Positions 1-6,776 of a DNA stretch of 49,464 nt are shown here, in pieces. Each line of letters starts with the position of its first letter. Position 1 is the stretch's first letter. The notes under the pieces were generated by a model. It ran no database searches and was not told where the DNA came from. It saw only the letters and a program-made list of their open reading frames with translations. Origin of the DNA: an uncultured bacterium (lineage in GTDB: Bacteria > Vulcanimicrobiota > CADAWZ01). A program made the position numbers and the translations under genes. The stretch covers positions 1-49,464 of the forward strand of contig CASEKF010000028.1 of assembly GCA_949288455.1 (NCBI GenBank), read 5' to 3'.

Positions 1-684
1 AGTTTTGACGGGGCTTCTGAGAAATCTTATGATTATTATAGAGGCAAGGGCACGTATAGACGAGCCGTTAGAGGAATAAAAACTCTTAGAGAACTTTTCG
101 ATTGTCCTCTTATACTTCATTCTGTTATTATGAAGCCTAATATAGGCGAACTTCTCAGTCTTTTCAGGGCAGTTCAGAAGTTTGAGGCCGACGTTTGGAG
201 TCTGGATTTTTTTCGTCGCTCCGGAGGAGCGTCGTCTCTTACTAATTTTTCTCTTACTCCCGCGGACGCGTCTTTGGTGCTGCGCACAGTCCGCAGATTT
301 GCCGAGACTTCGTCTGTTAAGATAAAAATTCCCAGTTTTCCGGAAAGAGCTTCCAAAATAAACCTTTATAGGGGATTCGGCTGTTCCGGAGGCCGGATGT
401 ATTGTTATATAAACGCTAAAGGAGACGTAAAAACCTGCGGTTTTATGCCTGATTCTCAGATTGCGGGAAATATCAGAAGGGCCTCTTTAAAAGATATATG
501 GCTTTACGGGGAGCCTTTTAAAGAACTTCGCGAACTGCAGGGCAACGATATTTGCAACAATTGTCCTTCCTACAATTCATGTAGAGGAGGCTGCAGAGCA
601 AGAAGTTTTGAGAGTCATGATCTTAACGGTCAAGATCCATTGTGTCATTTGATTGAGGAAGATAAAAGTTTTTTGGTAAATTGA
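1..684 (+). CDS. Radical SAM protein with SPASM domain, 5'-truncated by the window edge
   Basis: The reading frame is open from base 1, so the start lies upstream; an internal ATG at 130 is not the real start. The first visible residues (SFDGASEKSYDYYRG) match the strand after the radical SAM core where the usual form is SLDG...D..RG. The C-terminal half is a SPASM domain that would bind auxiliary [4Fe-4S] clusters. Its cysteines are in GCSGGRMYCYI, KTCGF, ICNNCP, SCRGGC and DPLCH. The CxxxCxxC SAM-binding motif must lie outside the window. SPASM enzymes modify peptides (RiPPs), sulfatases or other proteins; the substrate here cannot be told. The next gene, a small Cys protein, starts about 25 bases downstream and may be co-transcribed. 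The family call is secure; the role is unknown. Confidence 0.9.
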   Translation, partial: SFDGASEKSYDYYRGKGTYRRAVRGIKTLRELFDCPLILHSVIMKPNIGELLSLFRAVQKFEADVWSLDFFRRSGGASSLTNFSLTPADASLVLRTVRRFAETSSVKIKIPSFPERASKINLYRGFGCSGGRMYCYINAKGDVKTCGFMPDSQIAGNIRRASLKDIWLYGEPFKELRELQGNDICNNCPSYNSCRGGCRARSFESHDLNGQDPLCHLIEEDKSFLVN

Positions 685-709
685 AACGCCGTCTTTAACT
701 TTGTATAAA

Positions 710-961
710 ATGATGAAATCACAAAGCAGAAAAACTAAGGCTTTAGAGCCTAAGCATATGTATTGTACTTTAATAAAGAAAAGAGTCGCGGTTCTTCAGG
801 AGTATGACGATTATAAAAATCGAAATAACAAAGGTTTTTCAGAAACGTATTATTGCGAGAATATAATTCCTTGTTATAATGTTGGACAGAAATGCAAATA
901 CAGCGGCATTAGTCCTCTTTATCCTAATCCTTTGATTCCGGTAGAATTTGTCGAAGAGTAA
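710..961 (+). CDS. Small conserved-looking Cys-containing protein, function unknown
   Basis: A protein of about 83 residues with four cysteines (MYCTL, YYCEN, IPCYN, QKCKYSG) and a C-terminal ISPLYPNPL segment. It has no signal peptide or membrane segment. The Cys spacing could bind a metal, but there is no CxxC pair. No clear Shine-Dalgarno sequence exists: ATG at 710 or 713 and an in-frame TTG at 701 are all possible, and I chose the first ATG. It sits between the SPASM enzyme and a lipoprotein gene on the same strand. It could be a partner or substrate of the radical SAM enzyme, but nothing in the sequence proves this. Confidence 0.6.
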   Translation: MMKSQSRKTKALEPKHMYCTLIKKRVAVLQEYDDYKNRNNKGFSETYYCENIIPCYNVGQKCKYSGISPLYPNPLIPVEFVEE

Positions 962-1001
962 TTTTTCAGTTTGTCTTAAAAAGGCGAAGCGAGGTTGCGT
1001 T

Positions 1002-1547
1002 ATGAAATCAATTGCATTTGCGTCGTTTATTTTTTTCTTGTCCTTTATCGTTTTCGGATGTACGTCTTTTCCTGAAAAATCGTCGCCTAAATCTGAAGAG
1101 CCGGCACGAAAACAAGATTATTATATAAATTATACGGTAGGATATAAGGTGCCGGTAGACAAGTCTTGGAAACTTGTAGACAATCCGGAAACCGATATTA
1201 TGATGATAAATCTTGACGGAACTTTTACTCCTCCTCCTTCTATAAATATTGTCACTCTTAAGTCGAGCGAATATGATTTATGGGATAAGACTATTCAGAA
1301 ACGTTTAAAAGACGAAATTGACAAAGAACTTGTTACCGCTTCCGAGGAGAATTTGACTCTGCATGACCACAAGGCCTATAAGATTGTTTACGGACTGGAG
1401 AACGACGCCGTTTCAAAAATAGTGACTCAGATTTATCTTTTTCACAACGGATATTTTATGGTTATTACATGCGCGTCCAGAGAGTTGGAATTTAATCGTT
1501 TTGATATGATTTTCACAAATCTTATAAATAAGATTGAATTTGATTGA
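1002..1547 (+). CDS. Predicted lipoprotein with a PsbP/DcrB-like domain
   Basis: The open frame begins upstream, but ATG at 1002 is the likely start. It is preceded by GAGGT at 990-994 and opens directly into a lipoprotein signal: charged MKS, a hydrophobic run, then FGC at residues 16-18 as the lipobox, giving lipidation on Cys18. The mature part (about 160 residues) begins with a Lys/Ser/Pro linker. It continues with alternating beta/alpha segments, including KVPVDKSWKLV and HKAYKIVYGL, that resemble small PsbP/DcrB-like domains. The C-terminus of the TPR protein at 23839 looks built the same way. No catalytic motif is visible. The localisation is well supported; the fold is by eye only and the function is unknown. 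Confidence 0.75.
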   Translation: MKSIAFASFIFFLSFIVFGCTSFPEKSSPKSEEPARKQDYYINYTVGYKVPVDKSWKLVDNPETDIMMINLDGTFTPPPSINIVTLKSSEYDLWDKTIQKRLKDEIDKELVTASEENLTLHDHKAYKIVYGLENDAVSKIVTQIYLFHNGYFMVITCASRELEFNRFDMIFTNLINKIEFD

Positions 1548-1583
1548 CGGTTAATATGATTTTACCTTACGGGAATATTCGCT

Positions 1584-2495
1584 ATGAGTGAAAAGCGCAT
1601 TGGTTTTTTATCGCTCGACGAGCCGTTTTCGGCGGCCGTAGTCGAGGCCGTCAATGAAAGAAAAGTTCGAGGTATAAAAGCGGAGCATATTTCTCCTGAA
1701 GTGATCTCTTCAGAGAGTTCGTCCGGTTGCGTTTTAATTGTAGATAGAATTTCTCATTTGCTCCCTTTTTTCCGTTCTTATCTTAGGTATGAGGTTCTTA
1801 ACGGCGTATGCGTCGTCAATAATCCTTTTAGAGATTATTCTCAGGATAAATTTTTCGCGTGTTCTCTCGCTTCGGAACTAGGTTTAAAGACTCCTAAAAC
1901 TCTATGTTTGCCTCCTTTTGAGTTCCCGGTAGGTTTGTCTGACATTGATCTGCGTCATACGGCCACTTCTATAAATATTGATTTTATTTTGAGTTCGATA
2001 TCGTTTCCTGCCGTATTGAAACCTAATTGCGGTTTTGGGGGAAGGAACGTGAGCCGTATAGACGCTCCTCAGGAATTTCTGAAAGCATACTCCGGTTCTA
2101 AGGATGAGGTTATGCTTTTGCAGGAATTTATAGACTACGATCGTTACGTTAGGTGTCTTGTCATAGGTAAAGAGGACGTGCTTTTGATAAAATATGATCC
2201 TAGAGTTCCTTTTGGCGGTCGGCAGTATATAGCCGCTGAGCCGGCTTATTTGCCCGGTTCTCTTAGAAGTAAAATTGAAGATTCCTGCAGGGCTATAAGC
2301 GGAGCTTTAGACTATGACGTAAATACCGTCGAATTTGCTATTAAGGACGATATTCCATATATGATAGATTGCACTAATCCTGTTCCCGATATCGATCCAT
2401 ATAGAATTCCGGCTGACTATTTTGATTGGGCTGTAGATAAAATGTCTGAAATGCTGTTTGATTTCGTTTTATCGGCTAAAAAAACAGAGAGGTGA
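1584..2495 (+). CDS. ATP-grasp family ligase-like protein (RimK/glutathione-synthetase-like)
   Basis: 303 residues. The N-terminal third (IGFLSLDEPF...) resembles a pre-ATP-grasp domain. The ATP-grasp core follows: PAVLKPNCGFGGRNV is the nucleotide-binding strand and loop, LLQEFIDYDRYVRC is the lid/adenine strand, YDVNTVEFAI precedes the metal-site acid, and MIDCTNPVPD is the terminal Mg-binding region. A conserved Asn in VNNPF sits where RimK-like enzymes have it. Such enzymes join a carboxylate to an amine through an acyl phosphate. The substrate is not identifiable. The stop overlaps the translation start region of the translin-like gene, so the two are probably translated together. Confidence 0.8.
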   Translation: MSEKRIGFLSLDEPFSAAVVEAVNERKVRGIKAEHISPEVISSESSSGCVLIVDRISHLLPFFRSYLRYEVLNGVCVVNNPFRDYSQDKFFACSLASELGLKTPKTLCLPPFEFPVGLSDIDLRHTATSINIDFILSSISFPAVLKPNCGFGGRNVSRIDAPQEFLKAYSGSKDEVMLLQEFIDYDRYVRCLVIGKEDVLLIKYDPRVPFGGRQYIAAEPAYLPGSLRSKIEDSCRAISGALDYDVNTVEFAIKDDIPYMIDCTNPVPDIDPYRIPADYFDWAVDKMSEMLFDFVLSAKKTER

Positions 2496-2497
2496 CA

Positions 2498-3136
2498 ATG
2501 TCTGAAATAACTGATAATCTTGATAAAATAAGTTCGAAAATAGCCGCTAAATTTACGCGTGTAACTAAAGCCAGAGATGAAATATTGCAGGCTCAGAGGG
2601 ATATTATCAGATTTTCCTCTCAGGCTGTTCGATCTATTCATAGAAGCGAGTTTGATAAAGCCGAGGAGTTATTGAATGCCGCCGACTCTATAATCGCCGA
2701 CAAACGTCATATTTTCGAGACGTTTCCGGAGTTATATTTTGCGGGGTATTTTTTGGACGCTCAAAAAGAGCTTGCCGAGGCTAGGATAACGTTTGCGTTG
2801 ACTTCAGGAAAACCGTTGCCTGATCCTGACGAATTGAATATTGAATATTCCGCGTATGTTAACGGTATGGGAGAAGCCGTAGGGGAGCTTAGAAGATATA
2901 TTCTGGATAAGATTAGACATGATTCCTTTGAAGATGGCGAAGTATTTCTTGACGTTATGGAAGAGCTGTATTGCGCGCTTATTTCTTTAGATTTTCCGGA
3001 CGCTATTACGAGAGGCTTAAGGAGAACGACCGACGTAGCGCGATCTATCATTGAGAAGACTAGAGGAGATTTGACTCAGAACATCGCTCAGAAGCGTCTT
3101 GCCAGAAAAATCGACGAAAGTCGGATTATAGGTTGA
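2498..3136 (+). CDS. Translin family protein (nucleic-acid-binding)
   Basis: About 212 all-helical residues. The diagnostic stretch lies at about 120-190: GEAVGELRRYILD, then a Met-Glu-Glu-Leu-Tyr helix, DFPDAITRGLRR, TDVARSIIEKTRGDL. This is the conserved core of the translin/TRAX family (GLxxxxGELRR ... glRrkxDvxRxxxExTRgdl). An earlier conserved helix with the pattern Q-K-E-L-A-E-A sits at about residues 87-93. Translins form ring-like oligomers that bind RNA or ssDNA; with TRAX they form the nuclease C3PO. I do not identify the TRAX catalytic acidic set with certainty, so nuclease activity is open. The start is ATG 2498, spaced 5 bases after AGAGAGG (2486-2492); an overlapping GTG at 2492 is the alternative. 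It directly follows the ATP-grasp gene. Confidence 0.85.
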   Translation: MSEITDNLDKISSKIAAKFTRVTKARDEILQAQRDIIRFSSQAVRSIHRSEFDKAEELLNAADSIIADKRHIFETFPELYFAGYFLDAQKELAEARITFALTSGKPLPDPDELNIEYSAYVNGMGEAVGELRRYILDKIRHDSFEDGEVFLDVMEELYCALISLDFPDAITRGLRRTTDVARSIIEKTRGDLTQNIAQKRLARKIDESRIIG

Positions 3137-3182
3137 TTTTTCTCGTATTTTCAACGTGTTTTAATGGGTTCTATTTAATAAA

Positions 3183-4112
3183 ATGCAAGGTGAAGTTTTT
3201 AAAGATACGGAAGCCGGATATTTTTCTTTCTTTGTTGCCTCCGAGAATTCAGGCGAGCGGCTCGACGCGTTTCTGGCTTACAGTCTGGATCGTTCTAGGA
3301 GTTTAATAAAAAAACTTATAGACGACGGAAACGTTCGTTTGAACTCTCAATCGGCGTCTCCGGCAAAAAAGTTGAAGGCGGGGGATCATATAGCCGGAGT
3401 TTTGCCTATTCCTTCCGACATTGAGGTTTTGCCTCAGGATATACCTTTGGATATAATATATCAGGACTCGTCTTTAGCCGTGATCAATAAACCCAGAGGC
3501 ATGTCTGTTCATCCCGGAGCCGGCAGAAACAGCGGGACTGTAGTTAACGCTTTATTATACTCTTTGGAAGGGCTTTCCGGGATCGGCGGCAAATTGCGTC
3601 CCGGTATAGTTCATAGATTGGATATGAATACTTCCGGCGTTATGATTGTAGCGAAGAATGACAAAGCTCATTTATCTTTGTCCAATCAGTTTGCGGAACG
3701 ACGCGTAAAAAAGGAATATATGGCTATCGTTCATGGCCGTTGCGGGTTTGGATTAAAGAAAATAACGGCTTCTATAGGCCGCCATTTGGAGGATAGGAAA
3801 AAAATGGCGGTAACTCCGTCCGGGAGATATGCCGAGACTGTTTTTAAAACGGAACGCGTTTTCGATAATTATTCTTTGGTCAAGGCTTATCCGCAAACGG
3901 GAAGAACTCATCAGATTAGACTTCATTTAGCGTACGCCGGGTTTCCTATCGTAGGAGATTTTCTTTACGGGGCTCCGAAGAATCCTTGGAATATATCCGT
4001 TCAAATGCTTCATGCATGCAAGATATGTTTTTTGCATCCTGAGACCGGAGCGGAGATGGTTTTTGCGGCTCCTGTTCCTTTTGATATGCTTAATTTACTA
4101 TCATCTTTATAA
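3183..4112 (+). CDS. rluD: RluD-type 23S rRNA pseudouridine synthase
   Basis: 309 residues, the normal length for RluC/RluD enzymes. An N-terminal S4 RNA-binding domain (ERLDAFLAYSLDRSRSLIKKLI, about 20-80) is followed by the RluA-type catalytic domain. The catalytic Asp is D147 in the signature HRLDMNTSG. Further family motifs are INKPRGMSVHPG, KEYMAIVHG and TGRTHQIRLHL. It isomerises uridine to pseudouridine in helix 69 of 23S rRNA if truly RluD; RluC or another paralogue cannot be excluded from sequence alone. There is no clear Shine-Dalgarno before ATG 3183. Confidence 0.93.
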   Translation: MQGEVFKDTEAGYFSFFVASENSGERLDAFLAYSLDRSRSLIKKLIDDGNVRLNSQSASPAKKLKAGDHIAGVLPIPSDIEVLPQDIPLDIIYQDSSLAVINKPRGMSVHPGAGRNSGTVVNALLYSLEGLSGIGGKLRPGIVHRLDMNTSGVMIVAKNDKAHLSLSNQFAERRVKKEYMAIVHGRCGFGLKKITASIGRHLEDRKKMAVTPSGRYAETVFKTERVFDNYSLVKAYPQTGRTHQIRLHLAYAGFPIVGDFLYGAPKNPWNISVQMLHACKICFLHPETGAEMVFAAPVPFDMLNLLSSL

Positions 4113-4173
4113 TTTGTATATACTGGCTGTTAGTTTGATATTTAGAATATTTCTAGACATTTCACGCGATTAT

Positions 4174-4179
4174 AGGAGG
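4174..4179 (+). promoter_or_regulatory. Strong ribosome-binding site of the multi-desulforedoxin gene
   Basis: AGGAGG ends five bases before ATG 4185, in a window where many genes lack a good Shine-Dalgarno. It fixes the start codon and suggests strong translation. Confidence 0.75.
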
Positions 4180-4184
4180 ATTTT

Positions 4185-5051
4185 ATGACTGAAAACAGAT
4201 GCTGCAATTGCGGAGAACATGATGGAACTTACGATTGCGATTGCGTTGACGACGAATTGGTATTTTTACAATGCCCCGTTTGTTATAAGTTAGTTACCGT
4301 TGCCGAAGAACCCGGAAGAGACAATATTTGCGTCGAGTGCTGCGGTAAAAAAATGATTAATTTGAACGAACTTTCAACGTCGGATTCTTATAGATGTTCC
4401 AAGTGCGGAGCCGAGCTTTATATAGGCGATTTTTCTTATCTTAACGGAGATCATGCCGAATTTGTATGCTGCGGTCAAAAGATGGAGCCTATTGACGGCG
4501 TCGCCGAGAATTGCGATACTTATGCTTTTTGCCCCGTATGCAACGTCAGAGTCGCAGTGTCTAAGCCTGAATCGGAAGTCTCCGATATTGAATGCTGCGG
4601 GCATAATTTGATACTTGAAATTGATAACTCGGATTCTATTTACGAATGTTCAAAATGCGGATCTAAGATATTGATTGATATCGATTCGGTTTGCAAAGAC
4701 GCAAATTCATATAAATCTCCGGTATGCTGCGGAGAATTTATGAAATTGGTGAAAAAGGACGTATTTGAAGATGAAGATTTCGATATAGAAGAGAGCGAAG
4801 TTTCTTACGTATGTTTAAATTGTCGCCGTACGATATCTCTTTTACGCGCTGCTGAACATGGCGAGAGCAAAATTGAATGTTGCGGTAAGGAAATGGTATG
4901 CGAGGGCGATGCGCCTGTTCGTTATGGAGAGCTTTATATATGCAAAAAATGCGGTTTGAAACTTATTGTCGAGGAAAGCTGTCTTTGCGATTTAAAAGGC
5001 GCTCCATGTTCCCTCGTATGCTGCGGCGAACAGATGTCGCTGGTAGAATAG
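4185..5051 (+). CDS. Protein of six tandem desulforedoxin-like Cys4 domains
   Basis: 288 residues made almost entirely of six repeats of about 40-45 residues. Each has CxxC, a beta-rich 17-25-residue spacer, then a CCG turn and usually a Met. The cysteine sets are 30/33-52/53, 71/74-95/96, 116/119-137/138, 155/158-181/182, 210/213-232/233 and 253/256-279/280. This is the desulforedoxin pattern (YxCxxCG ... VCCGxxM), in which the four Cys bind a single Fe; zinc is the alternative. An extra Cys-rich head (C6, C7, C9, C18, C20) precedes repeat 1. There is no signal peptide, so it is probably cytoplasmic. No superoxide-reductase domain follows. selB starts 17 bases downstream. Electron carrier, metal store or oxidant sensor are all possible; none is shown. 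Confidence 0.85.
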   Translation: MTENRCCNCGEHDGTYDCDCVDDELVFLQCPVCYKLVTVAEEPGRDNICVECCGKKMINLNELSTSDSYRCSKCGAELYIGDFSYLNGDHAEFVCCGQKMEPIDGVAENCDTYAFCPVCNVRVAVSKPESEVSDIECCGHNLILEIDNSDSIYECSKCGSKILIDIDSVCKDANSYKSPVCCGEFMKLVKKDVFEDEDFDIEESEVSYVCLNCRRTISLLRAAEHGESKIECCGKEMVCEGDAPVRYGELYICKKCGLKLIVEESCLCDLKGAPCSLVCCGEQMSLVE

Positions 5052-5067
5052 TTTTAATATTTCCCTT

Positions 5068-6540
5068 ATGCGTTCCGTAACCGTAGCGGTAGCCGGTCAT
5101 GTCGATCATGGCAAAACTTCTTTGGTAAAAGCTCTTACAGGGATAGACACGGATTCTCTTCCTGAAGAAAAAGCGCGTAAACTTACCATTGAGACGGGAT
5201 TTGCTCCTTTGCTTCTTGAAGATGATTTTTTTGCCGTGTTTGCCGATTTACCCGGTCATGAACATTTTATTGGAAATATGATAGCGGGGTGCGCCGTTTT
5301 TAATTTGGCTGTTCTTGTCGTCGCGGCAAACGAGGGCATTATGCCTCAAACGATAGAGCATATCGATATAATTTCGGCTTTGCGCGACTCGTATCCGCTT
5401 GTCGTCGTGATAACGAAAACGGATTTGGCGGCTCCTGACGTCGTAGAATCCGCGATAGTTCAAGTAGCCGATTTTTTGATTTCAAAAAATATATCCGAGT
5501 TTTATATTCGTCCTTTTTCCGCTAGAACGTTGGAAGGATTATGCGATATTTTAGGGTTAATTCGCGCCTTGGCTGAAAAAACTTGTCTTCCGTCTTCTTC
5601 GGACTCTTTTAGGATGCATGTCGCTCGAGTCTTTTCCGTAAAGGGAGTCGGGGTGGTCGTTACGGGACATGTCGCGTCCGGTTCAGTTAGAAAGGGAGAT
5701 CGTCTTGAAATTTTTCCGGGTTTTCGTTCCTGCGCGGCGAGAAATATTCAAAGATGCGGAATCGACGTTGAGGAAGCTTCGGTCGGAGCCACTCTTGCGT
5801 TAAATATAAAAGGCATCAAGCGGGATAATATATATAGAGGCATGACTATTGTCCAACCTGAGCGTTTTGCTCCGGTTTTAAGAGCGTCGTTTATTTGTAA
5901 GAACGTATCCTCTTCTATTTTGGAAAAAACCGGAGAATTTCTTGTTTATTTAGGAACAAGCAAAGTTTTATCCAAGTTAAAGTTTCATAATCGAATTTTA
6001 CCGGGAGAATCGGGCCCGGCTTCCGTTATTTTTCGGAAGAAAATTATATGTATTGCCGGAGACCGCGTTCTGGTTCGCTCGCTTAATCCGCCTGAGACGA
6101 TAGGAGGGGGAACGATTTTTGAAATTTTTTCAGAATCTTTCGATACTTTTGCGCTTAACGAAAAAAAAACTCGCGTTAGAATAAAAACTCCTCTTTTAAA
6201 TCGCATTTTAAAAGTTGTCGAGCTTGCGGGTTTAAGGGGAATCGCTTTCGGTACGGTAGCGGATTTAACAGGCAAGGATATCGGAACCGTAAGACGACAT
6301 GCCGTTTTTCTTTCTAATAAGTTAAAAATTAAGATTTGCGGTAATTTTTTGGTTTCTTTAAGAGCGTACGACGAACTTAAAAGACAGTTTATTCATTTGC
6401 TTAATACTGGCAGTTCAGGCTCTATAAGCGATATGAGAAATATAATTTCGGCAGGACGTCATTTTCTTGTGGCCGTTTTGGAAGAGTTTGATAGAGAATC
6501 TCTGACTGTCAGAACGGAAAGCGGTCGGCGTTTATTATAA
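5068..6540 (+). CDS. selB: Selenocysteine-specific elongation factor SelB (short form)
   Basis: 490 residues. The GTPase domain begins [17 protein letters not shown] (P-loop), then TDSLPEEKARKLTIETGFAPL. The latter is the SelB-type switch I; EF-Tu differs there. DLPGHEHFIGNM is G3 and ITKTDL is G4. Beta-barrel domains II-III follow to about residue 350. The C-terminus holds only about two winged-helix units. The last, with AGRHFLVAVLEEFDRESLT, corresponds to the SECIS-binding wH4 of longer SelBs, where SRKY..pLLE.lD..gxT is usual. Typical SelB is about 600-640 residues with four wH units, so this one is shortened. It would deliver Sec-tRNA to UGA codons with a SECIS. No selA, selD, tRNA-Sec or selenoprotein is visible in the window. 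Confidence 0.88.
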   Translation: MRSVTVAVAGHVDHGKTSLVKALTGIDTDSLPEEKARKLTIETGFAPLLLEDDFFAVFADLPGHEHFIGNMIAGCAVFNLAVLVVAANEGIMPQTIEHIDIISALRDSYPLVVVITKTDLAAPDVVESAIVQVADFLISKNISEFYIRPFSARTLEGLCDILGLIRALAEKTCLPSSSDSFRMHVARVFSVKGVGVVVTGHVASGSVRKGDRLEIFPGFRSCAARNIQRCGIDVEEASVGATLALNIKGIKRDNIYRGMTIVQPERFAPVLRASFICKNVSSSILEKTGEFLVYLGTSKVLSKLKFHNRILPGESGPASVIFRKKIICIAGDRVLVRSLNPPETIGGGTIFEIFSESFDTFALNEKKTRVRIKTPLLNRILKVVELAGLRGIAFGTVADLTGKDIGTVRRHAVFLSNKLKIKICGNFLVSLRAYDELKRQFIHLLNTGSSGSISDMRNIISAGRHFLVAVLEEFDRESLTVRTESGRRLL

Positions 6541-6558
6541 TATTAAAATTCTTATTTA

Positions 6559-6588
6559 CAAATTTTACGCAAATTTTACAAATTTTAC
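6559..6588 (+). repeat. Three tandem copies of a 10-bp AT-rich repeat
   Basis: CAAATTTTAC occurs at 6559-6568, 6570-6579 and 6579-6588, about one helical turn apart. It lies just after selB and upstream of a possible promoter, so it may be an operator. It could also be simple low-complexity sequence. Confidence 0.55.
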
Positions 6589-6640
6589 ATTTTTTTTTGT
6601 ATAATCTTTTTGTTTTAACCTTATAATAAGAATAGAAAGT

Positions 6641-6670
6641 TTGACAGTTTTTATAAGCCGAATTTATTAT
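6641..6670 (+). promoter_or_regulatory. Candidate sigma-70 promoter upstream of the Met-rich gene
   Basis: TTGACA at 6641-6646 is a perfect -35. TATTAT at 6665-6670 is a one-mismatch -10, with an 18-base spacer. It would start a transcript that soon meets the hairpin at about 6684-6723, so it may be attenuated or serve a short RNA. Confidence 0.45.
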
Positions 6671-6683
6671 CGTCTTTGTAAGC

Positions 6684-6728
6684 GCGGGCCCTGTTTTTCT
6701 CATTTAAATTTTAGCGGGGCTTTTGTTG
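6684..6728 (+). terminator. Possible weak terminator/attenuator hairpin
   Basis: GCCCTG pairs with CGGGGC, with one G-U pair, across a roughly 20-base T/A-rich loop. TTTTGTT follows. The stem is short, so this is tentative. Confidence 0.35.
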
Positions 6729-6755
6729 AAAATATTTAGATAAAACTGTTATAAT
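6726..6755 (+). promoter_or_regulatory. Candidate sigma-70 promoter of the Met-rich gene
   Basis: TTGAAA at 6726-6731 and a consensus TATAAT at 6750-6755 are separated by 18 bases. AGGAGG (6765-6770) and ATG 6777 follow. The leader would be very short. Confidence 0.6.
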
Positions 6756-6776
6756 AATATTTTTAGGAGGTTCGCA

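Noticed and set aside
680-3140. Read-through selenoprotein candidates at UGA stops near the window start
   Set aside because: Frames after the UGA stops at 684, 1547, 2495 and 3136 are short and show no redox motif or SECIS-like hairpin that I can see.
4898-5080. 60-codon + strand ORF at the end of the multi-desulforedoxin gene
   Set aside because: A shadow frame of the Cys-rich gene; no RBS and no recognisable protein.
6559-6588. CRISPR-like array
   Set aside because: The repeats are only 10 bp, abut or overlap, have no spacers, and no cas genes are present.
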